From Anaeramoeba flamelloides (taxonomy: Eukaryota > Metamonada > Anaeramoebidae), in contig JANTQA010000015.1 in NCBI GenBank assembly GCA_027625915.1, forward strand, positions 5,795,001 to 5,859,000: a stretch of 64,000 bases of DNA, read 5' to 3'. The notes beneath the pieces were generated by a model, which did not search any database, was not told the origin of the DNA, and was given only the letters and a program-made list of their open reading frames with translations. Position 1 is the stretch's first letter. Every line of letters starts with the position of its first letter. Positions 43,648 through 54,317 of this stretch are shown piece by piece. The position numbers were made by a program, and so were the translations under genes.

Positions 43648-44287
43648 TAACTTTAAATTTCAAATATAATAGTAGGTGAAATAAAAATCAATAATTTCTT
43701 CCTCCTGCTAAAAAGAATGTTTTTTCTTTATTTCATTATGCATTATAGCACGAAAAAATCTGTTTATTTAGATACATCATTAAAAAAAAGAGATAGAGAG
43801 AAATATTCCTATGTAAAAAATGATATCTTAAGTTTTAAAGTTGTGGATTTATTGTAATTTTTCAAAAAAATATGATATTTTTTTGTACGAACACAACTGG
43901 GGGATGTTTCTGGTCAAAAAAATATGAAGTTTCTAATATCAAAAAATTCAGTTTAGTAATAGAATAAAATTGGGTGAGGAAGAAACAGATATTTGAAATT
44001 TGAAAATTATAATTCAAAAATAAAAAAAAGAACCGATCCAAGCTATTTTATTTTTTTTATTAAATTAAATCCTTTGCTATTAGAAACCTGAGGTTTTTTG
44101 ACTAGACATCTTTAACGTCATGATGTACCTAAAAAGTATCATTTTATTGTTATTATTATTATTTAACAGGGGTGAGTGGGCTATTACTAACCCCTCTTAT
44201 TCACCTGAATTCCTAAATTTTTATTTAGATATTTTGTTAAATACCCAAAAATATATTCATTATTTGCTAATGACAATAAACATAATA
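43648..44287. other. AT-rich intergenic DNA
   Basis: A short Leu-rich frame starting at 44120 is produced by a TTATTATTATT microsatellite. No supported gene. Confidence 0.4.
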
Positions 44288-45534
44288 GAGGTTTTGATGA
44301 TAACATATATTATCATGATATTAACAATAAAATCCCGATAGTATTAAAAAATCACGATTAGTCCAACTTGATCGCGAAAAATCATAAAATCTCAATATTC
44401 AACATTATCGCGATATTCACATTATTGCGAAAAAATGAAAAATTATTTTTTTGAGATTACCTTAAAAAAATACCTTAAAAAAAACTCTTGACTTTTACAA
44501 CACTTTTCCCCTTTAATAAATGTTTGGAAGTGTTTGTAAGGGTTGTGAACTGTCTTAAAGTGTTTGGAAGTTTTGAAAGACAAAAAACTTTTATAAAGGG
44601 AATGAGTTTGGTTTGTTGTATTACTACAAATTTTTTTCTTTTCATTTTTTTTTTTACAAAATATAAAATCTCAGACAAATTTTATGATCAAACTAATAAT
44701 GAACCATTTCAATAATATACTTGAATATAAGATAGGACTGCTTTTTTAAAATGGGGTTGTTACATTCACAATTTTAAATAGCCAAAAAGAATAAAGAATA
44801 ATTTTCCTTCTTATTGGTGATCGGTCAAACAAAAACCTCAAAGCTCGAATTGTGTTTTCTGGCCAATACAAAGATGCTCAAAGAAGAAAAAGAGCAAGAG
44901 GATGACAATAATTGTATAAAAAATCTTAATAATTGGTGATCATCTGGCAAGGATTTTGTGAAAGCTTTTGAAAAGTTTACCAACCCCTTTTAGCTTTCTG
45001 AGAATATTGAAAATGTTTTAACCTCAAGGACACATTCTTTGAAGAACAGATAAAGGGTTGATTGTTTTAGAACGTCTTTTATTCAACTCAATTTGCAACA
45101 CAAGATTAAATGAAAAAATATTTATTTCTCTTTATTTCTTATTGTTGTTGATCTTAAAGGATCGATAGGTTTGTCAACCAAATAAAATGAAAACACAACA
45201 AAACTCTTTGATCTGATCCTTGATTGGATCAAGTATCTTTTTTGTTGTTTTTTCAAAGAATAGCTTTTTTTCACCTAATCTATTTTTTGATCAAAAAAAA
45301 TTTTTTTGTTTGAATATTTCTCAATTAACCCAAAAACCCATCAACTATTATATCGCGATTACTTTTTAATCGCGATATTTTGGCATTTGTCGCGATTTTA
45401 TCGAATATCTTGATTTGTTATATTATCACGATAATATTGAATATCGCGATTTTCTGATATTATCGCGATTTGATGGAAATTATCGCGATTTTTGTAACTT
45501 TATCGTGAATTAAGCATGTTATCATCAAAACCTC
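44288..45534. mobile_element. 1247-bp TA-flanked element rich in TCGCGAT motifs
   Basis: Perfect 19-bp inverted ends GAGGTTTTGATGATAACAT, each directly flanked by TA (44286-44287 and 45535-45536): a Tc1/mariner-style target. Inside both ends lie many copies of tatcgcgat or close variants: three in about 44370-44430 and six in about 45353-45500. CG dinucleotides are otherwise rare here. The middle keeps coding-like fragments (ATG at 44875 reading MLKEEKEQEDDNN, then in-frame stops; ARIVFSGQYKDAQRRKRARG in another frame), perhaps the remains of a protein. The repeats may be subterminal transposase-binding sites (inference). Confidence 0.75.
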
Positions 45535-45855
45535 TAATAAATCCTTTTTTTTCTATCAATAGCAAATATTATTATTTTTTAACATAAAGCGAATTTAAAA
45601 AAGTGAAAATTTTTTCAGAATTAAAACTTGATAAAAGTTTTACAAAAGTTCTTCACTTTTTTAAAATGACTATATTATAAATCTTTTTTTTTTTTTATAA
45701 TTCAGATACCCAGATTTCACGATTATTTTCATCGACTTTGAAATTCCAAAGAAAATGAAAAGTATCATAATTTATTGAAAAATAACAATAAATCCAAAAC
45801 TTTTAAAATTAAGACATTGATTTTGAACATGTCTAACAAAATTTCAAACATGATA
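45535..45855. other. Short intergenic stretch
   Basis: AT-rich 3' flank of the RCC1-BTB gene. Nothing else seen. Confidence 0.4.
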
Positions 45856-47836
45856 TTAAAAATTATTTTTGAGATGTTTACAAATAGTTGGCAAATTAGA
45901 ATATTTGCTTAATTGGTAATAATCCACCGCATCTTGAAGTTCTTCAACAACTAATTGTGGGTCATCGTCTGCCGTTAATTCTATCTTATTAGTGTATAAA
46001 TATTTAACAAAAATCTCCAAACTTTCGATTGATTTTTTGGAATAATCTGTGATTGAATCCGAATTTTCATCGATTTGGTCAAACATTTCCCTAAATAGAC
46101 CAGATCGTGTATACAAAATATATTTATGGACAGGTATCTCTTCGAAATTTTCATTATCATCATCATCATCGTCGTCGTTGTCGTCACTAAAATCTTCTTG
46201 TTTTACAAGTAAATTAAAATTTTTGGACTCTTCGTCTTTATATAATTTAAATAAATCATCATAAAATGATTTGGAATACAAATTTTCGATCCCTAATTGT
46301 TTACAAATTTCATTGACTATCATATAATTTATGATATTTCCAGAATAAACCCATTTTAAAAAAATCATAATTTCGTTTTCTTTGTAATTTACCAAAATAT
46401 CTTCGATTTGTTTCACACTACTATTTGTTCTTAGTTCGACAAATCTCTTATGGACTTTCAATTTTTTATTCTCCATCAGCTCGTAATCGCTAAATTTACC
46501 TTTTTCGAGAAGAACCAAAAATTCCATAGTTACAGAGCCAACACCATCAGCCCCATGGATGTCTGGAAGAATGAAAAAATTTCTTATCGAGCAATACAGA
46601 TTATAGCGGACATTTTTGTCAAGCCCTGTTGATTTTATTTTTCTGATCAATCGGTTTTTTTTGTTCGGTAAATCTTTAACTGATGTTGATTTGGGATTAC
46701 CAACACCAAAGACATAAATCTAGTTCTCTTCGCTGATGGCTAAACCTTTATTAGAGCTTCCCGTAATGGATCTGATGGGTATGTTTTCAAAGCCCTTTAA
46801 AGGCTAGAAGGATGAGTTGTGATCGAGACCATTCGTAGGGGTTACCCCACAAACCCATAATTGCCCATTTTTAAATAATAGTGCAGTGCACGACGTGCAA
46901 ACAATATCCTTGACAGCAAAGCCTGAGATGTTTGACACTACCGTTGGTTCCCAAATTGATTTTTTGCAATAACCCAAACCACATTTCCCTTTCTGATTTC
47001 TCCCGAAGGACATTAATTTGTCGTCCAAAGTTTTCAGAAACGAACGGTGAGAATGATTCGAGGAAAAGACACGATCAACATCTTCTAGAATTTTAACTGG
47101 GAAAGGATGGCTTTGTTGAAGCTTGATGCCCATTTGCCCTTTTTTTTTTTATTTATTTTTTTTCGTTTTTTTTATTTTTTTTAGTTTTTTTTATTTTTTT
47201 TTATTTTTTTTGTTGGAAGTGAGGTTGGATTTGATCGGAACGTTTTTTTTTTTGAAAGAAAGAATTAACATTCATAAAAAGGAAAAATATTATGAACTTT
47301 TTTTTCTTTTTTTCTTTTTTTCAATTTTCCTTTTCTTTTTTAAGAGAAAAAAACAAACCATCGCTATTATATCCATTTGAGTAAAAAGTGTTGTCTGTTG
47401 AAACAAAGTAATTCGTAGCTGAGCCACTTGCAATGTCTCTGATTTTAATATCACGATCTTGAAACCATTCAACTTTATTAGGAACACCCTCACCAAGATT
47501 AGATTTATCCTTGACACAAAGTGTTTTGTAGGCATTGTTACTCCCCATGCAATAAACGGTTCCCGATTCTGTTAGGATCAATCCCGTTATCTAACCAAAA
47601 ACAATTTTTTTGATGATTTCCTTTTTGATTTCAATTTTCTTGGTTTTGATCCTAGATGTGGGAGTATAATCGTATAATTCACCTTTTTTGGTGAGTAAAT
47701 AATCGCTGTTGTGCCCCCCACAACCTTGTTGGACATTTGGTAATGATATTTTCTGTAATTTACCTTTTGAGAATGTTCCAACAACAAAGGAATCCAATCC
47801 ATTATTGTCTTCTTCGTTTTTGTTTTGGCTTTCCAT
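45856..47836 (-). pseudogene. RCC1-BTB protein gene with three in-frame TAG codons
   Basis: Minus strand: ATG at 47836, TAA at 45856-45858, one 220-bp intron (47358 down to 47139, GTTTGT...AAG, rejoining NSDG-QMGIK). The 587-codon frame is otherwise continuous, but TAG occurs at 47591-47593 (after KKIVFG), 46804-46806 (after DHNSSF) and 46720-46722 (after ISEEN). The N-terminal half carries RCC1 propeller strands (ILTESGTVYCMGSNN, KTLDDKLMSFGRNQ, KNGQLWVCG, IYVFGVGNP). The C-terminal half has BTB sequences (FSDYELMENKKLKVHKRFVE; EEIPVHKYILYTRSGLFREM) around a D-rich linker. In related proteins RCC1 blades bind partners and BTB recruits cullin-3 or dimerises (family knowledge). The surrounding residues are well conserved, so this is a young pseudogene, a readthrough gene, or carries sequencing errors. 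Confidence 0.8.
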
Positions 47837-48054
47837 TTTAAGTTTTGGTGTAGTTTTTAAAATCACAAATATCACGGAAACTCAAAATTTAGAGATTGGG
47901 AGTTATTTTTAATTTGTTGTTAATCTTTCAAACAAGCAAAAATTGACCAAATATGAATTACAAAAAATAAAAGATTCCTATTTGATATTTTCACCTTGAA
48001 AACTTGAAAAAAAAGTTAAAATGCAAGTATTCTTAATTGCTAAAAAAAAGTTTT

Positions 48055-49430
48055 CAGTGATCAAAAAGCATGTGTTCCCAATGATTATAATCCTCGTTTC
48101 AAAATATAATCGTTTTTTTTTTCTTCTTTTTGTGATTTAAAATCTAATTAAATGCCAAATAGTATATAATAAGTTAAAATCTATTTTGAGTCAAACTCCT
48201 TGACACGTTAAGAAATATTAACATTCTTAATATCTTATGTCGAAAATTTCTCCCTTTGTTTAAAATTTATCGCAATTTGTTTTTCAGATCAGAAAAAAAT
48301 CAAAAATTAACTTTATTTTTCAAGATAAATTTCCAATTTAATAATTCCTTTTTTGGGATTTCATTTTAAATCCTAGAACTTTAAGAAACCAATACCATAT
48401 TTAATTTTGATTTTTTGTTAGTTTTTTTGATCAGTTGATGTTTAGTTCTTCTATATCAAAAAAAAACAGGCTTTCTATTTTGAAACATGTATTATACTTT
48501 TCTTAACGCTTATTTTTGCAACGTAGAACTCGTATTTTTTCAAAATAAATAGTTCTCTTTTATTGTAAAACAATTAAAGGAGTTCCAAAGGCGCCCCGTT
48601 TAATGAACTTTATGTGTGTTTCGTACGGAGTTTACAAAAAAATTTGGTTAGTGATAAAAAGGATTTGATTTTATATCCAGTGATCAAAATAATGTACACC
48701 CAAAGACTATTATTAGTGTTTCAAAATATTATCCATACTTTTTTTTCTTCTTATACCAAGGCAACATCCAATCTACTACCAAATAGTATACCCAAGTTAA
48801 AATCAATTTTGAAAGTAAAGGTCTCGTTATTTTTAGTGAAATTTAAATTATTCATGCAAATAGTTGAAAATTTTTCTTAAGATTCTCAATTTCTCAGAAT
48901 TTTTTTGATTTTTTTGATTGATAAAAATTTTATCTTAAAATTTACTTTATTTTTTGAGATAAATTTTGAAATTTGATCATTCATTTTTAGATTTCTTTTT
49001 AAATAATAGAATTTTAAGGAACCAATACCATATTTTTTTAGGGTTTATTATCCGTTTCATAATTGGTTAAGGTATATAGATTAATCAAGAATAGAAACAA
49101 ATAGTAACCCATAAGAAAATATAGTATTTATTTCGTAAAGTTATATTATTTAGATGGAAATTTGAAAAATAATAGATCAAATTAGAAGATTTATTTTGAA
49201 AAATAGACAAATTTTTAAGAGCTAATTATTTGTAAAAACAATAATTTCAAAAATAAATAGAGAAAATTAAATATTTAACAAAAAATTGCATTTCTGATTG
49301 AAATTTCACTAGTAACATCATGAGGTTCACTTTCAAAATTAATTTGATCTTAGATATACTACTGGGTAGATACCTTAATTGAATGTTGCATTGGATCAAG
49401 AAAAAAAAAGCACATCTTATATTTTGAAAA
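48055..49430. repeat. Three-copy repeat cluster (two direct, one inverted)
   Basis: 48055-48420 and 48665-49040 are direct copies (gtgatcaaaa...tgt, ccaaatagtata, aagttaaaatc, actttattttt, agaaaccaataccatatt-like). 49250-49430 is a shorter inverted copy of the 48710-48880 part. The frames at 48614-48880 (+) and 49247-49489 (-) look alike (VFQNI, LPNSIPKLK/LPSSISKIK, LVKF) only because they lie on the inverted copies. It could be the terminal part of a larger DNA element. Confidence 0.6.
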
Positions 49431-49435
49431 ACAGA

Positions 49436-49615
49436 TTCTAAACTCTTTTTCAAGCAAAGGAATAAATTTTTATTAAAGAAACTGAACATGTTATCTGATT
49501 TTTATCAATTCTTATTATCAAAATAAATTTTCAATTTTTAGATCAAAATCATTTTTTCTCATTTTGTCAGTTTTTTTGGTTTTTTGCTTTTTGCTTTTTT
49601 TTTTTATTTTTTTTA

Positions 49616-49658
<43 letters not shown>

Positions 49659-50215
49659 TAACTTTTAAAAAAAAAAATGTTTGAAAGACGAAATTAACAA
49701 CATAAAAGTTAAGGATTTGTATTTTAATTTAAAATGAATATATTTACATTTTAAAAAACTTATTGTAAATATTTTTATTTTTCCAAAAAAATTTAGAAAT
49801 TTTACAAGAGACATTTCAATGAAAGGGGCACAAACATTTTTTTAACATTTTTTTGATTTTAAAAATTTTTGGTTTTTTTCAGGTTTTTCTTTTAGGATTA
49901 TCGACTCTCATCCGAAGTTTATTATTTCTCTTATTTTTAAATATTTTAGGTTTGGTTGATTCTTAAAAAAAGTGAATATTTCATTTTTGACTGGTTACCT
50001 GTTGAGTACAATCCAGTTTAATTTTTGTCCAAAAATTATTTTGATCATATTTTTTGTAATTAAAATAAACAAAAATATATTAAAAATTGAAAATGAGAAC
50101 AAAAACTACTTTTTAACATTTAAAACCTTTCTTAAATTTGTTTTCAAAATGAATTTTATTTCTTAATAATAGAATACAAGAATAATCACTGGTTTTCTCA
50201 ATTAAAGGGGTAGAA
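49436..50215 (+). mobile_element. Repeat family R7, copy 3
   Basis: It starts ctaaactctttttcaagcaa. Inner blocks tcattttttctcattttgt, gacatttcaatgaaaggggc and gtttattatttctcttattt match copies 1 and 2. The right end is near the ctcaattaaaggggt word at 50197-50211. A long T run lies at 49629-49652. Confidence 0.6.
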
Positions 50216-51565
50216 ACACCATAAAAACCACTAGATTTAAAATTAATGATAGTTTATTTAAAATTATAGGGGTGCTCTTAAGTTCTATATTTCTATAAAA
50301 AATTAAATAAAATATAGATAAAATTAAAATTTCTGAATATCTACTATTAAAAATTCAAGAAATTATAATTTTTAAAAAAATAAATAAATTAGTAAGAAAT
50401 TTGACATATTTTTTGATGGGTATTATTTTTTGATGATATAAAAATAAATCCTTCACCATGTATTTCTAAATTTTATTTTCTGAATATTTCGTAATTATTT
50501 GAATATAATTTTATTGTCAATTATTCCCCAAATCTAAATATTCGAGAGAGCTAAAAATAATTTTCATAATTATTATACTTTTTCAAAATTCTACTTTAGA
50601 AAAACGAATAATATGTTTCACTGGTATTATATATATATATATATATATATAATGGTGTCAATCTTTTAAAAAAAACTATATTAAATATTAACAACATATT
50701 TTTTTTTAGTTAATTAATTAAAATCTTCTTTTTTCTTTTTTTTTTACATACTTGAATTGATTTATGAACTTATTTATTATTAATATAAGAATAAAATACT
50801 TTTTTTTATCTTACAAATCTATCATAATATTTTCTAAATAATTCTTTTGAATTATTATAAAATAAAATTATATCTTTATTTTTCCAAGTTTTAAAGTATT
50901 TTTAGAGTTATTCAAAATTTTTATTTCAAAATATTTAATCGACTGTAACTACATAATGAAACAAAATATATCTGGATAATAAAATTAAAAAATATCTTTT
51001 TCTATTAAACTTTAAATAATTAAAAATTCTTATTTTGTGAATATAAAAAATACCTTAAATTTATATTTATTATCCTTTTCAAATTGTAACAAGATTAATT
51101 TATCATTTTTTTTTCTATTCCTAAAGACTTTTTATAAAATGTGTAATTATTTGAAATTGTGAGATTCTATATAATTTTATTTAATTACAAGCCACAATAT
51201 TGGTATTAATACAAGTATTGAAATTTAATTCCGATTTAATGCTTAGTAACTTTTCAAATATTTTTCACATATTTTAGAATTAGAAAAATATTAATTTGAA
51301 TCAACCAAAGATCTTCAAAAAAAAAAATCAATTTTGAAAAAAGAAACAAAAGATTGAAATTAAACCACTGATCTGATCAAAAGATATTTTCTTTTGGTTT
51401 TATAACGGTTGGTGGGTTGGTTGAATATTTACATTGACAATACTTTATCAATTAAGGAATAATTCTTGAATATCAACTTATTATCATCTTCGATTTACTT
51501 AACAATAAAAATACCAAGGACAATAAAAATCATTATGTACATTCTAAATTTTTAAAATAACGAGG
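50216..51565. other. AT-rich intergenic DNA
   Basis: Very AT-rich, with (AT)n at 50627-50651. No gene or element recognised. Confidence 0.45.
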
Positions 51566-51848
51566 TTAAATCGTTTTATTGGCAGAACCATTTTTTAAAA
51601 TCATATTGTATTGCAGTTTTAATTCAAAATATTTCACAAAAAGGTTAACATACAATAAACCAGTAAGATTGTTTTTGATTTTTTTTTTTTCTTTTTACAA
51701 GCTGATCTTTTTCCTTTTCTATATTAGAGTCGGTTCAATTCCAATAAGTGTCTTATATCAGAAGCCATCATTTCCACGTTTTTTAACCTTTCCAAGAAGA
51801 TTAGAAGACTATCTTCTTTTATTTAGTGGTGGTTTTGTTTTATTTTAA
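51566..51848. other. Coding-like patch of uncertain strand
   Basis: This patch has more C and G than its surroundings and is open in several frames. On the plus strand a 65-bp intron-like segment (gtaaga at 51663 to tattag at 51727) would join LAEPFFKIILYCSF...YNKP to SRFNSNKCLISEAIISTF; reading through instead gives VGSIPISVLYQKPSFP. On the minus strand EDSLLIFLERLKNVEMMASD is open and Leu-rich. I cannot decide which, if any, is real. It may be a gene remnant. Confidence 0.25.
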
Positions 51849-52310
51849 GTTCTTAAAGTGTTTGTTGAAAATCAATTTATTAAATTTTTTTTCCAACATA
51901 AAACAGAAAGCAATAATAGGCTGTTGAGAGAAGAATAAAAGTTAAACCATTTATAATTTTTTTTAAAAAGGATTAAACTTTCTTGTGTGGTATTTAATTA
52001 TACTTGTGAAACTAAAATTAAAAAATTGTTTTTCCAACAAGTACCTTAAATATTCAAAAACAAAAAAAAACAACTGGAAACAAAACACAATTAAAAATGT
52101 TCCTTTGAAATCTTCTTTCAAAATATTAAAAAGTAAAACTTTTAACTTTATATTAGTTTTTTGATTGTGAACAGAAGTTAAATCTGGTTATTTTTTGGGG
52201 TTTTGGGAAACTTTAAAAATAAACCCTTTTTGAAAATCATTCTTAATTAACAAAAATAAATCAAATAATAATTCATTTTTTCGATAATTTTGAAGTTATT
52301 CTCTTTATTT
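51849..52310. other. Upstream region of the actin-related gene
   Basis: AT-rich presumed promoter. Nothing specific recognised. Confidence 0.4.
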
Positions 52311-54317
52311 ATGACACAAATTAAAACTGTAATTATTGATAACGGGACTGGTTCCACTAAGGTAGGTTTTGGAGGAGAAGATACACCACGTCATGTTTTC
52401 CCAACCATTGTAGGGTATCCCAAAGAGGGAAACAAATTTATTGGGGATCAGCTTTCCAAAAGCAAAACCAAGCTTAAACTTGTTTTTCCAATTAAAAGAA
52501 GGGGAATCACAGAATGGCAAGAACTCGAAGATTTATGGGACTACACCTTCAAACAAAAATTGGAGGTTGAGCCTGAAAATGCTCGTTTATTTTTGACAGA
52601 GCCACCACTCGAGACAAATCAAAACCGCGAAAAAAAATGTCAAGTTTTGTTTGAAACATTTGGTATCAATTCGCTAGCACTTAATATCCAACCAGTTCTT
52701 TCTTTATATTCATTTTCAAAACAAAACGGTGTTGTTTTGGAAATTGGTAAATCCTATTCAAGTACCTGTTGTGTATTCCAAGGTAAATTTTTTATTTTAA
52801 TTTTTTTCTTTTTTCTCTTTCAGAAATTTAAAACTTTTTTCATCCCATTTTTCTTTCAGAAATTCGATCCTCTTCCTTCTCTTCTTCAAGTTCAACCTTT
52901 TGTTCAACTTCTTTTTTACTTTACCTTTTACATTTACACAATTCTTTTTTTTTCACTTTTTTTTTCACTTTTTCTTTTTCTTTTTCTTTTTCTTTTTCTT
53001 TTTCTTATTCTTTTTCTTTTTGCATTTCAATTTCTTTTTTTTTGTTTCAACTTGTCAATGGTGAAAAAAAAGTTCAACACTATTTTTAATTGGTAACCTT
53101 ACAGAAATCACAGAAATCACAGAAACCTGAAAATTCAAAGTAAGATCTATTAATAAAAGAATAAACAAATAAATAAAGACAAAATTGAGGACTAAAAATA
53201 ATAACAGTTTTTATAATACTACCTTTTGGTAAAGGATTTTTCTTTGATTGATCTTTTATTAAAAATTTGTTGAAAAATTTGATTATTTTGCAAATAACCA
53301 CAACATCGAATTTTGATAAAAAACTAGATCTAAATTGAGTCTGTTGATTTGATTGACAATAATATAATGGATTATTATTTGAAGTTAATTATTTCCCCTT
53401 TTAAATTGATTTTCGTTTATATTTTTCTTTTTCAGGGGTTCTATTAAGGCTTTTTCATTAAAAATCGTGTTTCACTTTTTTTCCTTCTCATTCATTTTTT
53501 ATTCCCCAAGGACAAATTTCAACTTTCAAAATCAAAAAAGCCTTTACTTTTTTTTCTTTTTAGAACAAAACTTTGATCCCTTTCCCTTTTATTTGAACAT
53601 CCATCCAATCAAAAATGCATAAATTAATTTTTCTTTTATTTCTTTGTAATCATCTTTTTTAAATCCTAAAAAAATAAAGGAACCGTTATACCTCAAACAA
53701 TCAATAGACTGCATCTTGGAGGAAAGGATATTACAAAGTATTTAATTAAACTTCTCAACGGAGAAAAAACGGAAGAAAAACAATTAAATTTGGAAAAAGA
53801 TTGGGATTTAATACGATCAATCAAAGAAAAAATGTGCTTTGTATCAGCAAACCCAAACACTGAAGAAAAAAGAAGCTCACTCAACCAGCTTACAAAAACT
53901 TTCGAATCAAACAACAGTACATTCACACTTTCCAAAAATAGATATCTTGCAACAGAGATCTTGTTTAATCCACAACTAATCAATCTGAACAACGAACCAA
54001 ATATTACATCTTTAATTACAAAATCTGTTGGGCAGTGCGACGAAAGGATCCAAAATGAAATTTATCATTCCATCGTGATCACAGGTGGCAGCTCTAGGTT
54101 TAAAGGCTTAAAAGAAAGAGTTGAGAAGGAGTTAAAAACTTTGCTTGGCAATAGAAGCTTTAATGTGATTTTCCCCGTAGATACATTAATTTCTGCTTGG
54201 GTTGGCGCAAGTATGCTATCAGTGGCACAAAATTTCCAAGAAAGTTGGTTTACTAAAGAACAATACAATGAAATCGGTGTTAAAGAAGTCCATAAAAGAT
54301 TTTATCATCAATTATAA
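52311..54317 (+). CDS. Divergent actin-related protein (~369 aa, 2 exons)
   Basis: Exons 52311-52782 and 53680-54317; the 897-bp intron joins in phase 1 (VFQ-G-TVIPQTINRL). An in-frame ATG at 52290 would add seven residues, but MTQIKTVIIDNGTG matches actin N-termini better. Actin landmarks in order: phosphate-1 loop DNGTGSTKVGFGG (~10-22), FPIKRRGITEWQELEDLWDYTF, LTEPPLETNQNREK, FETF, LHLGGKDITKYLIKLL, SIKEKMCFVS, the adenosine-site ITGGSSRFKGL (~290) and C-terminal AWVGASMLS...WFTKEQYNEIG. Length matches conventional actin. The phosphate-2 loop, DSGDGVTH-like in actin, is EIGKSYSS (144-151), so the Asp that supports hydrolysis is missing. It is therefore probably an ATPase-weak ARP; which orthologue, if any, is not clear. 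Confidence 0.88.
53062..53482. mobile_element. Intron-borne inverted-end element (family M6), copy 1
   Basis: It lies wholly inside the intron of the actin-related gene. The left arm gaaaaaaaagttcaacacta plus tttttaattggtaacctta and (cagaaatca)n matches 59352-59470; the right end aaaatcgtgtttcacttttt is its inverse. The rest of the intron (52783-53061) is T/C-rich. Confidence 0.75.

Noticed and set aside
44120-44341. Secreted protein starting MMYLKSIILLLLLLF
   Set aside because: The Leu run is encoded by a TTATTATTATT microsatellite, and the frame runs into the TA-flanked element with no support beyond it.
46720-47593. Very short introns (12-27 bp) removing the three TAG codons
   Set aside because: The segments that would be removed contain conserved RCC1 residues (for example LAISEEN), and all confirmed introns are 113 bp or longer.
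45856-47836. Reassignment of TAG to a sense codon in this organism
   Set aside because: The PARG gene ends in TAG exactly where its family ends, and no TAG is found inside any other gene here. Only one gene shows internal TAG.
48614-49489. Two similar small proteins on opposite strands
   Set aside because: Their similarity comes from an inverted DNA repeat. Both are low-complexity L/K/F-rich frames.
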